A DNA stretch of 64,000 nt, taken from NCBI GenBank assembly GCA_905214105.1, contig CAJMKK010000006.1, forward strand, positions 1 through 64,000, written 5' to 3'. This document shows, piece after piece, positions 52,063 to 59,749 of the stretch. Numbering within the stretch: the stretch's first letter is position 1; each line of letters opens with the position of its first letter. The notes under the pieces are model-generated. The model was given only the letters and a program-made list of their open reading frames with translations. It did not search any database and had not been told where the DNA came from. The translations under genes and the position numbers were made by a program. Source of the DNA: an uncultured bacterium. Lineage in GTDB: Bacteria > Actinomycetota > Coriobacteriia > Coriobacteriales > Coriobacteriaceae.

Positions 52063-52839
52063 CTAGAGCTCGTTGGCGGGCGGTTTTTTGAGCCGCTGCG
52101 ACAGGGCTCTATTGTTGGGGCAGTACGTGTCGAGCAGGGCGTGGAACCGCTGATTGTGGCTTGGCTCGAGCAAGTGGACGAGCTCGTGGGCGACAACCAT
52201 GTCGAGGCATTCGACGGGGTAGGTGGCAAGCTCGCGTGCGATGCGAATGGCGCCGGTTTTGGGCGTGCACGAGCCCCAGCGCGTTTTCATGCTGCGTACG
52301 GAAACGCGGGAAACGGCGACACCCATTGCGATTTCGTATGCGTGCACAATATCGCGTAGCGCCGATGTGACCTCGGACGTATAGAGCTGGTCGATATGGA
52401 CTTGGAGCTCGTCGGACGTTAGGCCGTCGAGGATTGCGCGCCGCTTGGCCTGTGGGCCTCCGTTCGATTCGTCGGTACCCATAAAACTTGCGAAGGTGGC
52501 CTGTTTGGGTCGCGGTGCGGGTGATGCAAAGTTGTGATCGAGTGCGTCCTGTACCGTGATGGGCTTGCCCCAAAGCGCAATGATCGAGAGGGGACTGAGC
52601 GGTTCTCGCGCCGTCGCCTGACGTTGCTTGCGCTGGGCAAGTCGGCTGATAATCCAGCCGTTATTGCGCTTTACAAACGCTTCGATACGCTCGCGGCTGG
52701 CGTCGAGCGGTGCGCTGGCGTGGACCTCACCGCTCGATGTGACGCGCAGGTTGAAGTTCTTGACGCGCTTTTTGGTAACGACGACGGGGATAGGCGTCCC
52801 ATCCGGTCGGGGTAGGAAAATCGTAAATTGCTGCGTCAA
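52063..52839 (-). CDS. YgjP/DUF45-family zinc metallopeptidase-like protein
   Basis: A 258-aa protein. The N-terminal beta-rich part (RVKNFNLRVTSSGEVHASAPL) and C-terminal zinc-site HELVHLLEPSHNQRFHALLDTYCP (HExxH plus a downstream His) match the YgjP-like metallopeptidase domain often associated with restriction or SprT-like proteins. Its substrate is unknown. The stop lies 6 bp from the convergent folB stop. ATG 52839 has only a modest ribosome site. Between about 100 and 150 there is a less conserved insert. Confidence 0.82.
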   Translation of the reverse strand: MTQQFTIFLPRPDGTPIPVVVTKKRVKNFNLRVTSSGEVHASAPLDASRERIEAFVKRNNGWIISRLAQRKQRQATAREPLSPLSIIALWGKPITVQDALDHNFASPAPRPKQATFASFMGTDESNGGPQAKRRAILDGLTSDELQVHIDQLYTSEVTSALRDIVHAYEIAMGVAVSRVSVRSMKTRWGSCTPKTGAIRIARELATYPVECLDMVVAHELVHLLEPSHNQRFHALLDTYCPNNRALSQRLKKPPANEL

Positions 52840-52862
52840 AAGTTATCCTTTGGATTGGGGAC

Positions 52863-52896
52863 GGGCCGGCATGTCGATCGCTCGGCATACCGGCCC
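52863..52896. terminator. Hairpin between dipeptidase and DUF45 gene
   Basis: GGGCCGGCATG and CATACCGGCCC form an 11-bp stem with one mismatch, in the short gap between two minus-strand genes. There is no T-run on the minus side. Confidence 0.45.
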
Positions 52897-52913
52897 GCTC
52901 AAGGGATGTGAAA

Positions 52914-53927
52914 TTAATAACGCTCGAAGAAGGCAAGGGCGTTGTCGCTGCAGAGCTTTTGCATCACGGTCTTGCCAAAGTGCTTGGAAAGCATGTTCTG
53001 GAACTCGGGCATCTTGCTGGCATCGGAGAGGAAGTCGGGTACCTTGGCGCCGTCCCAGTCGCCGCCGAGCGCGATGACATCTTCGCCGCCCAGGTCGAGC
53101 CAGTGTTCGATATGGGCTGCCAGCTGGTCGAAGGTGACATCTGCGGCGGTCTCGTCGGTTGCTTCGTTGGAGAGGAACTCGCTGCAGTAGTTGAGGCCGA
53201 CGATGCCGCCCATGTCGCGAATGGTACGGAACTGTTCGTCGGTGAGGTTGCGCTTGACGCCGCAAACCGCACGGGAGTTTGAGTGGCTGGCGACGAAGGG
53301 GCGCGTGGCGTGGGCGACAACCTCGTCAAAGCACTCATCGTTGAGGTGGGAGACGTCGAGTATCATGCCGGCGTGCTCCATCTGCGTAAGTGCCTCGATG
53401 CCGGCGGCGGTGAGGCCGGCGTGGGTGTCGTGGCCGCTCGCGAGCGGTCCCTGCGCGTTCCAGCTGAGCGATGACATGAGTACGCCCAGGCTCTTGAGCG
53501 CCTCGATCAGCGCGGGGTCCTCGGCAAAGAACGTGGCGTTTTCGATGGTGTGGATGCAGGCGACCTTGCCGTCTTTGAGTGCAGGGCGAATGTCAGCGGC
53601 GCTGCGTACGTTGACCATGCGGTCGTGGTTGAGCATTACCTGGCCGCTCATGTGCGCCATGATCTGTGCTTGGAAGCGTGCGGCGTGGGCGGTGGGAATC
53701 TCGTCGGGGACAAACGTGGCGAAGCACTGTGCCCACGGCGTGTTGCCGATCTTTGCGAGCGAGATGGCGCAGGCGTTGCCCTCGATGAGGTCGAAATCTT
53801 GCGGATGCGTTTTGTCGCCGGGGAAATAACCGTCGGTGCCGGCGGTAAAGCGCAGGTCGAGATCGAGCGTGGCCCAGCCGATGCGGTCGGCGGTGTCGCA
53901 GTGCAAGTCAAATACGGGATATGCCAT
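52914..53927 (-). CDS. Membrane dipeptidase (M19, renal dipeptidase family)
   Basis: A 337-aa zinc dipeptidase of the amidohydrolase fold. Zinc ligands are visible as DLHCDT near the N-terminus, Glu in HTIENATFF, and His in VASHSNSRAV; LNYCSEFL and HIEHWLDLGGEDVIALGGDWDG complete the family pattern. There is no signal peptide, so it should act in the cytoplasm, perhaps on imported peptides. ATG 53927 follows CCGGAGGAACC; a 10-residue longer reading is less likely. Confidence 0.93.
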   Translation of the reverse strand: MAYPVFDLHCDTADRIGWATLDLDLRFTAGTDGYFPGDKTHPQDFDLIEGNACAISLAKIGNTPWAQCFATFVPDEIPTAHAARFQAQIMAHMSGQVMLNHDRMVNVRSAADIRPALKDGKVACIHTIENATFFAEDPALIEALKSLGVLMSSLSWNAQGPLASGHDTHAGLTAAGIEALTQMEHAGMILDVSHLNDECFDEVVAHATRPFVASHSNSRAVCGVKRNLTDEQFRTIRDMGGIVGLNYCSEFLSNEATDETAADVTFDQLAAHIEHWLDLGGEDVIALGGDWDGAKVPDFLSDASKMPEFQNMLSKHFGKTVMQKLCSDNALAFFERY

Positions 53928-54047
53928 GGTTCCTCCGGTTGCAGCGTTTCTTTGCAAACTGTCTTTGAATTGTATGACTAGGGTATAGTTAGCGCCATAT
54001 GTTCATGGCGGCCCGCGTTGTGCGCCGCCCTTATTACGGAGGTTACC

Positions 54048-54476
54048 ATGTCCAACAAGGGCAAGAAGGTCAAGACCCATTATCGCGGCACGCTCGACGA
54101 CGGCACGCAGTTCGATAGCTCCTACGATCGCGGTGAGCCGCTGGAGTTCACCTGCGGTGCCGGTCAGATGATCAAAGGCTTCGATGCCGCCGTTATCGAT
54201 ATGCAGGTGGGCGAGAAGAAGTCCGTACACATTCCTGCGGCCGATGCCTACGGTGAGCACAATCCCGAGATGGTTATCACCTTCCCGGCCGAGCAGGTTC
54301 CCAATATCGAGCAGATCGAGAAGGGCATGAAGCTCTTCCTGTCCACGCCGAGCGGCATGCCCGTCCCCGCCGTGGTCATCGATGTGACGCCCGAGGCTGT
54401 GACGCTCGACGCCAACCACGAGCTCGCCGGCAAGGACCTCAACTTTGATATCGAGCTCGTCGAGGTCGAGGACTAG
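54048..54476 (+). CDS. FKBP-type peptidyl-prolyl isomerase (SlyD/SlpA-like)
   Basis: A 142-aa cytosolic isomerase and chaperone. The FKBP part (VKTHYRGTLDDGTQFDSSY, FTCGAGQMIKGFDAAVIDM) is interrupted by an insert-in-flap domain (about residues 65-115; HIPAADAYGEHNPEM), the arrangement of SlyD and SlpA. It has no His-rich C-terminal tail as in SlyD. SlyD proteins can help nickel insertion, and the next gene is UreE-like, which is suggestive. ATG 54048 follows ACGGAGGT. Confidence 0.92.
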   Translation: MSNKGKKVKTHYRGTLDDGTQFDSSYDRGEPLEFTCGAGQMIKGFDAAVIDMQVGEKKSVHIPAADAYGEHNPEMVITFPAEQVPNIEQIEKGMKLFLSTPSGMPVPAVVIDVTPEAVTLDANHELAGKDLNFDIELVEVED

Positions 54477-54479
54477 TTG

Positions 54480-55058
54480 ATGTCCGTGGACCTGGTAGCT
54501 ACGGAGCGCTTGGGAAATCTCAACGACCCGTCCTATGAACTCCTGCTTCGTCGGGAGCTGGGTGGCGTCTTTGAGGTTGACGAGCTGCTACTCGATTGGG
54601 ACCAGGCTGATGCGCGCCTGTTTGTGGGCGTGACGGAGCTGGGGCGCACGGTGAATGCTCGGCTGGATGCCACTGATGGCGAGCGTCTTGCCGACGGTGA
54701 CGTGCTCGCTGTCGACCGCACGGGCACGGTGCCCGTAGCGGTTGTCGTGCGCCTGCGCAGCGCCGAGGTTTATTTGGTCGAAGTCGACCGCATGGATCCG
54801 ATTGCGCTCGCGCATGCGTGCTGGGAAATCGGCAACATGCATGCGCCGCTCTTCCGGGGCGACTCGGACGAGCATACCGTGCGCATGTATACGCCGGTGC
54901 GGCCTGTTTTGGGCCGCATGCTCCGGGATGTCGAGGGTGTTCGGCTCTCGGTGGCCACACGCGAGCTCGATGCCAGTCGACGCTTTGCATCGAGCGCGGC
55001 GGATGTTGTTGTGAGTATGGCTCCAGACTTTACGATCGTAAAGAAGGCGCGCGGCTAA
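54480..55058 (+). CDS. UreE-like nickel metallochaperone (orphan)
   Basis: A 192-aa protein whose C-terminal half resembles UreE, the nickel carrier for urease: ALAHACWEIGNMHAPLF corresponds to the HxLGNRH region with the metal-binding His, followed by a VRPVLGRML segment that fits the D-x-VL-x-ML helix of UreE. The N-terminal half fits the UreE peptide-binding domain. No urease genes or ureFGD are present in the window, and the His-rich tail of many UreE proteins is absent. It may serve another nickel enzyme. The start codon pair TTG-ATG lies 3 bp after the FKBP stop; ATG 54480 was chosen. Confidence 0.7.
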   Translation: MSVDLVATERLGNLNDPSYELLLRRELGGVFEVDELLLDWDQADARLFVGVTELGRTVNARLDATDGERLADGDVLAVDRTGTVPVAVVVRLRSAEVYLVEVDRMDPIALAHACWEIGNMHAPLFRGDSDEHTVRMYTPVRPVLGRMLRDVEGVRLSVATRELDASRRFASSAADVVVSMAPDFTIVKKARG

Positions 55059-55070
55059 CGTGCGTATGCG

Positions 55071-55111
55071 TAAGACGGACTTTGAGAGGCAACTATTCAA
55101 AGTCCGTCTTA
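55071..55111. terminator. Perfect 15-bp inverted repeat
   Basis: TAAGACGGACTTTGA (55071-55085) and TCAAAGTCCGTCTTA (55097-55111) are exact complements with an 11-base loop, followed by CTTTTG. It sits between the UreE-like gene and the HAD gene and may terminate in either direction. Confidence 0.7.
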
Positions 55112-55140
55112 CTTTTGATGGGGTGCTTTGGGGGAAGCAT

Positions 55141-55938
55141 ATGGGTCTTGAGGGAATCAAACTGATCGCCTGCGATTTGGATGGCACGTTGCTGCATCCG
55201 GGGGAGCGCGAGCCGCGTCCTGAGGCATTTGAGCTCATCGACGAGCTGCATCGTCGCGGCATTGTGTTTATGCCGGCGAGTGGCCGTCAATATGCGAGCT
55301 TGCGCTACCTGTTTGCCCCGGTGGCCGATGAGCTCGCCTATGTATGCGAAAACGGAGCCCTGGTGATGAGCGATGGGCGTGCCGTTGTCAAACGTTCCAT
55401 GGAACGTAGCCTTGCTATGGATATCGCGAATGCCGTGGTCGCCTACCCCCATGCCGACGTAACCCTTTCCTGCGAGGGGCACCTCTACACCATAAGCGGT
55501 AACGATGCGTTCATCGACCATTTGCGTTACGAGGTCCACTGCGATGTGGCGGTGGTCGACCGTCCCGAGGACATTGACGAGGATGTCATTAAGATTGCGT
55601 TTCAAACGCCCGAGACAGAGCAGCCGGCGGCGTTGGAGTATTTTGCGCGTCGCTTTAGCGACCGGGTCGATGTGATGACGTCGGGAACCGAATGGACCGA
55701 CTTTATCGGCTTTGATTCGGGCAAGGGGTCCGCGCTTGCCGATTATGGTCGCGCACTGGGGATCTCACCTAACGAAATGATGGCGTTTGGCGATAACGAA
55801 AACGATCGCGACATGCTCAACGTGGTGGGCCATCCCTATCTGATGGAGAGCTGCAATCCCAGCATGCGCGGTGTCAATGACCGTGTCCGCTACGTGCGCA
55901 CGGTCGAAGAAGAGCTGCGTCGTCTACTTGCTGAGTAG
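55141..55938 (+). CDS. HAD-superfamily (Cof-type) sugar phosphatase
   Basis: A 265-aa phosphatase of HAD class IIB. The nucleophile motif is ACDLDGTLL, motif II lies in VFMPASGRQY, and motif IV is FGDNENDRDML. A cap domain occupies the middle. Family members dephosphorylate sugar phosphates, nucleotides or flavin precursors; the substrate here is unknown. ATG 55141 follows GGGGGAAGC; a longer reading from 55060 would begin within the inverted repeat and is rejected. Confidence 0.9.
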   Translation: MGLEGIKLIACDLDGTLLHPGEREPRPEAFELIDELHRRGIVFMPASGRQYASLRYLFAPVADELAYVCENGALVMSDGRAVVKRSMERSLAMDIANAVVAYPHADVTLSCEGHLYTISGNDAFIDHLRYEVHCDVAVVDRPEDIDEDVIKIAFQTPETEQPAALEYFARRFSDRVDVMTSGTEWTDFIGFDSGKGSALADYGRALGISPNEMMAFGDNENDRDMLNVVGHPYLMESCNPSMRGVNDRVRYVRTVEEELRRLLAE

Positions 55939-55952
55939 GCATGTCCCAAAAT

Positions 55953-56333
55953 CTACCTACAGTTGGGGCAGAGGCCCTCGAAGATGGTGTAGTGCGAGGT
56001 GACGTTCCAGCCGATTTGCTCGGACGCCTTGGCGTCGAGCTGGGCATCGAAGGGGAGCGGTACGTCGATGACGCGGCTGCACGAGGTGCAGATGATATGC
56101 GCATGCGGCTCGATCGTGCGATCGAAGCGGCTGCCGCCCGGCGTCTTGATGGAGAGGATCTCGCCGGCGTCGGCTAAGAGATTGAGATTGCGGTAGACCG
56201 TACCGCGGCTGATTTTGTCATCCTGCGCGCGCACGGCGTTGTAGATCTCATCGGCGGTGGGGTGGTTATAGCTTTGGCGCACGGCGTCAAGAACCAGCTT
56301 CCGCTGCTTGGTGTTTCTTCTTTGCACCGCCAT
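55953..56333 (-). CDS. Fur-family regulator, PerR-like
   Basis: A 126-aa metal-dependent repressor. An N-terminal winged helix (RKLVLDAVRQSYNHPTADEIY, SRGTVYRNLNLLADAG) is followed by a dimerisation domain with the structural zinc sites CTSC and CPNC. HAHIIC carries the two histidines of the regulatory metal site, as in PerR, so peroxide sensing is plausible, though Fur or Zur function cannot be excluded. No catalase or rubrerythrin gene is adjacent. Confidence 0.87.
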   Translation of the reverse strand: MAVQRRNTKQRKLVLDAVRQSYNHPTADEIYNAVRAQDDKISRGTVYRNLNLLADAGEILSIKTPGGSRFDRTIEPHAHIICTSCSRVIDVPLPFDAQLDAKASEQIGWNVTSHYTIFEGLCPNCR

Positions 56334-56394
56334 GCGCCTCGCTTCTTTTCTATCAACGGTCGTAGGTAAATGATACCGTATTTAGCACACAATA

Positions 56395-56805
56395 CTAATA
56401 ACGAGGACTGAAACCGTCTTCATTGGTAAGTGGGGCTCGGGCCTGGGCGTCTGCGAGGCGAAAACGCGTTCCCATGCGCTCGTAGGAGGCATGAAGCGCC
56501 TCGAGATGAGATAGGATGTTTGCCGGAGCCCCCTGTATCTCCATCTCGACGGAGCCGTCTTCCATGTTACGCACCCAGCCGGTGAGTGCGCGTGCCTGCG
56601 CGAGGTTGGTGTTGGTAAAGCGAAAACCAACGCCTTGGACTTGCCCCGTCCAGTGCAGGAAGTAGCGCAGGGGAGTGTCTTGAGTGGCCTCGTCGCTTGC
56701 GAGCACAGTAAGCCTGCGGCGCAGCTCGAGCTCGATGTTTGATGGTTTTTGAGGCTCTCGACTGCCACCGGTGACGCTGGAGAAGAACGTATCGAAGAGG
56801 CCCAT
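56395..56805 (-). CDS. Acylphosphatase with N-terminal extension
   Basis: A 136-aa protein. Residues from about 45 form the acylphosphatase fold: GQVQGVGFRFTNTNLA with the catalytic Arg and LTGWVRNMEDGSVEMEIQG with the catalytic Asn. The enzyme hydrolyses carboxyl-phosphate bonds such as in 1,3-bisphosphoglycerate. The first ~45 residues are an extra polar stretch not usual in the ~90-aa family. It starts 2 bp after the upstream oxidoreductase stop on the minus strand, so they are cotranscribed. Confidence 0.88.
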   Translation of the reverse strand: MGLFDTFFSSVTGGSREPQKPSNIELELRRRLTVLASDEATQDTPLRYFLHWTGQVQGVGFRFTNTNLAQARALTGWVRNMEDGSVEMEIQGAPANILSHLEALHASYERMGTRFRLADAQARAPLTNEDGFSPRY

Positions 56806-56807
56806 CG

Positions 56808-57914
56808 CTAGGCCTGCTTGACTGAATCGGCGGGGAAGGTAATGCCGGCCTGCTGACGTACGGCATCCATGATGCGCAGCGAGACGAGCGTGACATCGCG
56901 GTAGTGGCCGAGCTCGTGGCGTCCCGCCGGGGTCTCCCAGATCTCTTCCTTAACGTTATCGATGCCGCCGATGGCGGTGATAAAGTCTGCGAGTTCGTAT
57001 TCCATAGTGTTGCTCGATTTGGGCAGGTCGAGCGCGCGGCCGTTGTCTCCCTGTTCGCGCGGCGCCTCGGTCGCCGAGCCGCGTACGACGTCGCCGCGAT
57101 AGTCGATGCGGACGTTGCGGGGCGTGGACAGATGGTCGATCTTGATAGTGCCACGCTCGCCTTCGATCTGCGAGGGCAGCAGGTCATTCGTAATTTTGGA
57201 GTGCGCGAGCTCGACGGAGATCCGGCCACCGCCGTAGCTGGCGAGGATGGAACCGCAGCCGTCGATGGGGCCGTGCGTGAGCTCTTGCGTTGAGGGGTCG
57301 AGCAGCGTGGTCATGCTGGTGAGACCAGAGGGCATGCCGAAAATCTCGACCATGGGCTCGACGGTGTAGACGCCAATGTCCATGAGGGAACCCGATGCCA
57401 TATTGCAGTCGAAGATATTGGTGGCGCGCCCCGCGAGAACCTCGTTGTAGCGCGAAGAATACTTGCCAAAGCGCAGTGAGGCGCGGCGAATGGGCGCGAT
57501 CTCGTCCAGGGCGTCCTCGACGGCGTGGAAAGCGGGGTCATGGAGGGGACGCATGGCCTCGAGGGCCACGACGCCTGCTGCCTCGGCAGCACGGAAGACC
57601 TCGAACGCTTGGGCCTCGGTAGCGCAGAAGGGCTTTTCGACGATAACGTGCTTGCCGCCGGCGATACAGGCGAGCGCCTGCTCGTAGTGGAGCGCATTGG
57701 GGCTGCCGATGTAGACGGCGTCGACGTCGTCGGCGGACGCAAGCTCGTCAAGCGCGGTGAAGTTACGCTCGCCGCCGTGCTCGGCGGTAAAGGCAGCACC
57801 GCGATTGGCATCGCGTGAAAGCGTGCCCACAAACACGGCTTGGTCGTTGGCGTTGACGACTTGGATAAAGTCGTCGGTGATCATGGATGTGCCGATGGTC
57901 GCTATACGCAGCAT
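56808..57914 (-). CDS. Gfo/Idh/MocA-family oxidoreductase
   Basis: A 368-aa NAD(P)-dependent dehydrogenase. The N-terminal Rossmann domain begins LRIATIGTSMITDDF, contains AVYIGSPNALHYEQALACIAGGKHVIVEKPF with the conserved EKP lysine, and is followed by the beta-sheet domain with FDCNMASGSLMDIGVYT, matching the family's D-x-G-x-Y histidine-strand region. The substrate is probably a sugar or polyol derivative but cannot be told from sequence. ATG 57914 follows AAGGGAGA; the longer open frame to 58139 lacks family similarity. Confidence 0.9.
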   Translation of the reverse strand: MLRIATIGTSMITDDFIQVVNANDQAVFVGTLSRDANRGAAFTAEHGGERNFTALDELASADDVDAVYIGSPNALHYEQALACIAGGKHVIVEKPFCATEAQAFEVFRAAEAAGVVALEAMRPLHDPAFHAVEDALDEIAPIRRASLRFGKYSSRYNEVLAGRATNIFDCNMASGSLMDIGVYTVEPMVEIFGMPSGLTSMTTLLDPSTQELTHGPIDGCGSILASYGGGRISVELAHSKITNDLLPSQIEGERGTIKIDHLSTPRNVRIDYRGDVVRGSATEAPREQGDNGRALDLPKSSNTMEYELADFITAIGGIDNVKEEIWETPAGRHELGHYRDVTLVSLRIMDAVRQQAGITFPADSVKQA

Positions 57915-57987
57915 ACGTCTCCCTTGCGTTGTTTGGTCTACAGGATGAGTGTAGCGCGTGGAGATATAAAGCTGCGCGAAAACGCTA

Positions 57988-58473
57988 TTACAGGTCGCTC
58001 TCGTTAAAGCCGGCGTCGATATCGAGGTCGCTGCCGTCGGCCGCCGTGGTGGCGAGCTCATCGCAGCGCTCGTTGAGCTCGTGGCCGGCGTGACCCTTAA
58101 CCCAGATGAACTCCACCTTATGCTTGCTCTTTGCGGCAAGCAGACGCTCCCACAGGTCGCGGTTCTTGACGGGCTGCTTGTTGGCAGTTTTCCACCCGCG
58201 CTTTTTCCAGCCGTCGATCCAGTGCTTGTTAAAGGCGTTGACGACGTACTGCGAATCGGAATGGACCTCGACCTCGCAGGGGCGGTTGAGTGCCTCGAGC
58301 GCCACGATAACGGCCATGAGCTCCATGCGGTTGTTGGTGGTCTTGGCGTAGCCGCGCGAAAGCTCGGAGGTAAAGGTCTTGCCGGCGGGGTTGGTGTATT
58401 TGAGCACGGCGCCGTAGCCGCCGCGTCCCGGATTTGATCGGGCCGAGCCGTCGGTATAGATGATGACCTTCAC
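57988..58473 (-). CDS. rnhA: Ribonuclease HI
   Basis: A 161-aa endonuclease cutting RNA in RNA-DNA hybrids. Catalytic residues are found in [11 protein letters not shown] (Asp), [14 protein letters not shown] (Glu), [11 protein letters not shown] (Asp) and NERCDELA (Asp). Residues [16 protein letters not shown] form the basic handle. The short acidic C-terminus ([16 protein letters not shown]) is longer than in E. coli. It is a single gene on the minus strand. Confidence 0.96.
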   Translation of the reverse strand: MKVIIYTDGSARSNPGRGGYGAVLKYTNPAGKTFTSELSRGYAKTTNNRMELMAVIVALEALNRPCEVEVHSDSQYVVNAFNKHWIDGWKKRGWKTANKQPVKNRDLWERLLAAKSKHKVEFIWVKGHAGHELNERCDELATTAADGSDLDIDAGFNESDL

Positions 58474-58572
58474 GGGCTTCCTTTCGTTGAGTGTGTTTCA
58501 TGTGAGTGACCATTGTAGCGCCATGCCCGCCGGGGGCTAGCTATCTACGATTTCTACCCCGTCTTCCGACAG

Positions 58573-59475
58573 TTAGTTGGCATGGATGATGCGGTTGAGC
58601 TCGTCGAGGTATTGTTGCAAGAGGGGAGAGGGCTTGCGCTCGTCGTGCATGATATAGCCTACGTGCATCGTTGGGGCGTCTGCTAGCGGGATCGATGCCA
58701 TACCCCATTGCATTTCATTGGAGAGGACACCGGTCGATAGGGTGTAACCGTTCGACGTGATAAGTAAGTTAGTGAGCGTCCCGCGGTCCGAGATTCGTAT
58801 GTTGCGGTCGCAGGGGATATAACTAAAAGGTTCCTCGGCGTAATAGAAGGAGTTTGAGGTTCCCTGCTCAAAGCTGTAGCGCGTATAGGGTGTGAGGTCG
58901 GCAAGGGACAGCTGGGGGCGGCGTGCGAGCGGGTGGCGCTCGCTAACGAAGACGTGGACCGTCGCGTCGAAGAGGGGATGGAAGCTTGCGCGGGCATCGG
59001 CGAAGGCCTTCTGCAAGACACGGGTATTAAAGTCGTCCAGATAGAGGATGCCGATATCGCTGCGAAATGCGCGGACGTCGTCGATGATCTGCGAGGTGGT
59101 GGTCTCGCGCATGATGAACTCGAACTTACTGTCGCGGCAGCGCTCGACGACGTTGACAAAGGCCTCGACCGAAAAAGCGTAGTGCTGGGCCGAGATGGCA
59201 AGGCGCGCCTGGGGTGTGCCGCCGTCCTCGTAGCGGGCCTCGAGCATATCTGCCTGCTCCACGACTTGGCGCGCATAGCCTAAGAGCTCGGTACCGTCGT
59301 TGGTGAGCGTGACGCCGCGGCTGGAGCGCGTAAAGATTTCCAGATGGAGCTCCTGCTCGAGGCTTTTGACGGCGTTTGAGATGTTGGACTGAGCGGTATA
59401 GAGTCGCTGAGCTGCGGCGTTGATTGAGCCGGACTCTGCCACGGCAATCAGAAAACGAAGCTGCTGAAGGGTCAT
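58573..59475 (-). CDS. LysR-family transcriptional regulator
   Basis: A 300-aa activator or repressor. The N-terminal winged helix-turn-helix reads MTLQQLRFLIAVAESGSINAAAQRLYTAQSNISNAVKSLE, followed by the effector domain. It is divergent from the O-acetylhomoserine sulfhydrylase gene over a 274-bp region, so it is the obvious candidate regulator of that gene, perhaps sensing a sulfur metabolite such as O-acetylserine or O-acetylhomoserine (inference). Confidence 0.92.
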   Translation of the reverse strand: MTLQQLRFLIAVAESGSINAAAQRLYTAQSNISNAVKSLEQELHLEIFTRSSRGVTLTNDGTELLGYARQVVEQADMLEARYEDGGTPQARLAISAQHYAFSVEAFVNVVERCRDSKFEFIMRETTTSQIIDDVRAFRSDIGILYLDDFNTRVLQKAFADARASFHPLFDATVHVFVSERHPLARRPQLSLADLTPYTRYSFEQGTSNSFYYAEEPFSYIPCDRNIRISDRGTLTNLLITSNGYTLSTGVLSNEMQWGMASIPLADAPTMHVGYIMHDERKPSPLLQQYLDELNRIIHAN

Positions 59476-59633
59476 CGGCGCCCATCCTTTCGATAGCTAT
59501 CTATATAACAGATAACAAGTTAGCGCTTTTAAGTGATTGACCGAGGGAGACAATGCCCGTACTATTCAAAACACACAAAGGCGGTAGGTAATTAAGCCGA
59601 CCACGGAACCGGGACGCGAAAGGAGGCCCGCAT

Positions 59634-59687
59634 ATGAATTGCTTACCAAGACGAATGCCGGGCTCCTGTTTGCGCCCGTCGGCGTGA
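59634..59687 (+). CDS. Possible 17-residue leader peptide before the sulfhydrylase
   Basis: MNCLPRRMPGSCLRPSA* is preceded by a perfect AAAGGAGG (59619-59626) at 7-bp spacing, stronger than that of most genes here. It contains two Cys codons and ends 62 bp before a sulfhydrylase gene. Within and after it, CTCCTG (59663-59668) can pair with CAGGAG (59689-59694), so ribosome position could alter folding. A cysteine-responsive attenuator is suggested, not shown. Confidence 0.5.
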   Translation: MNCLPRRMPGSCLRPSA

Positions 59688-59749
59688 TCAGGAGACAGCG
59701 ACTTATTTCTCTCTTTTGTATTTACTTTCGTTCGATCAAGGAGATCATC

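Noticed and set aside
57915-58139. 75-residue N-terminal extension of the Gfo/Idh/MocA protein
   Set aside because: The extension reads the intergenic region and part of rnhA antisense. The Rossmann motif begins right after ATG 57914, which has its own ribosome site.
59476-59749. SAM or other known riboswitch before the sulfhydrylase
   Set aside because: I looked for SAM-I, SAM-II and SAM-IV core features and could not find them. The leader peptide explains the region better.
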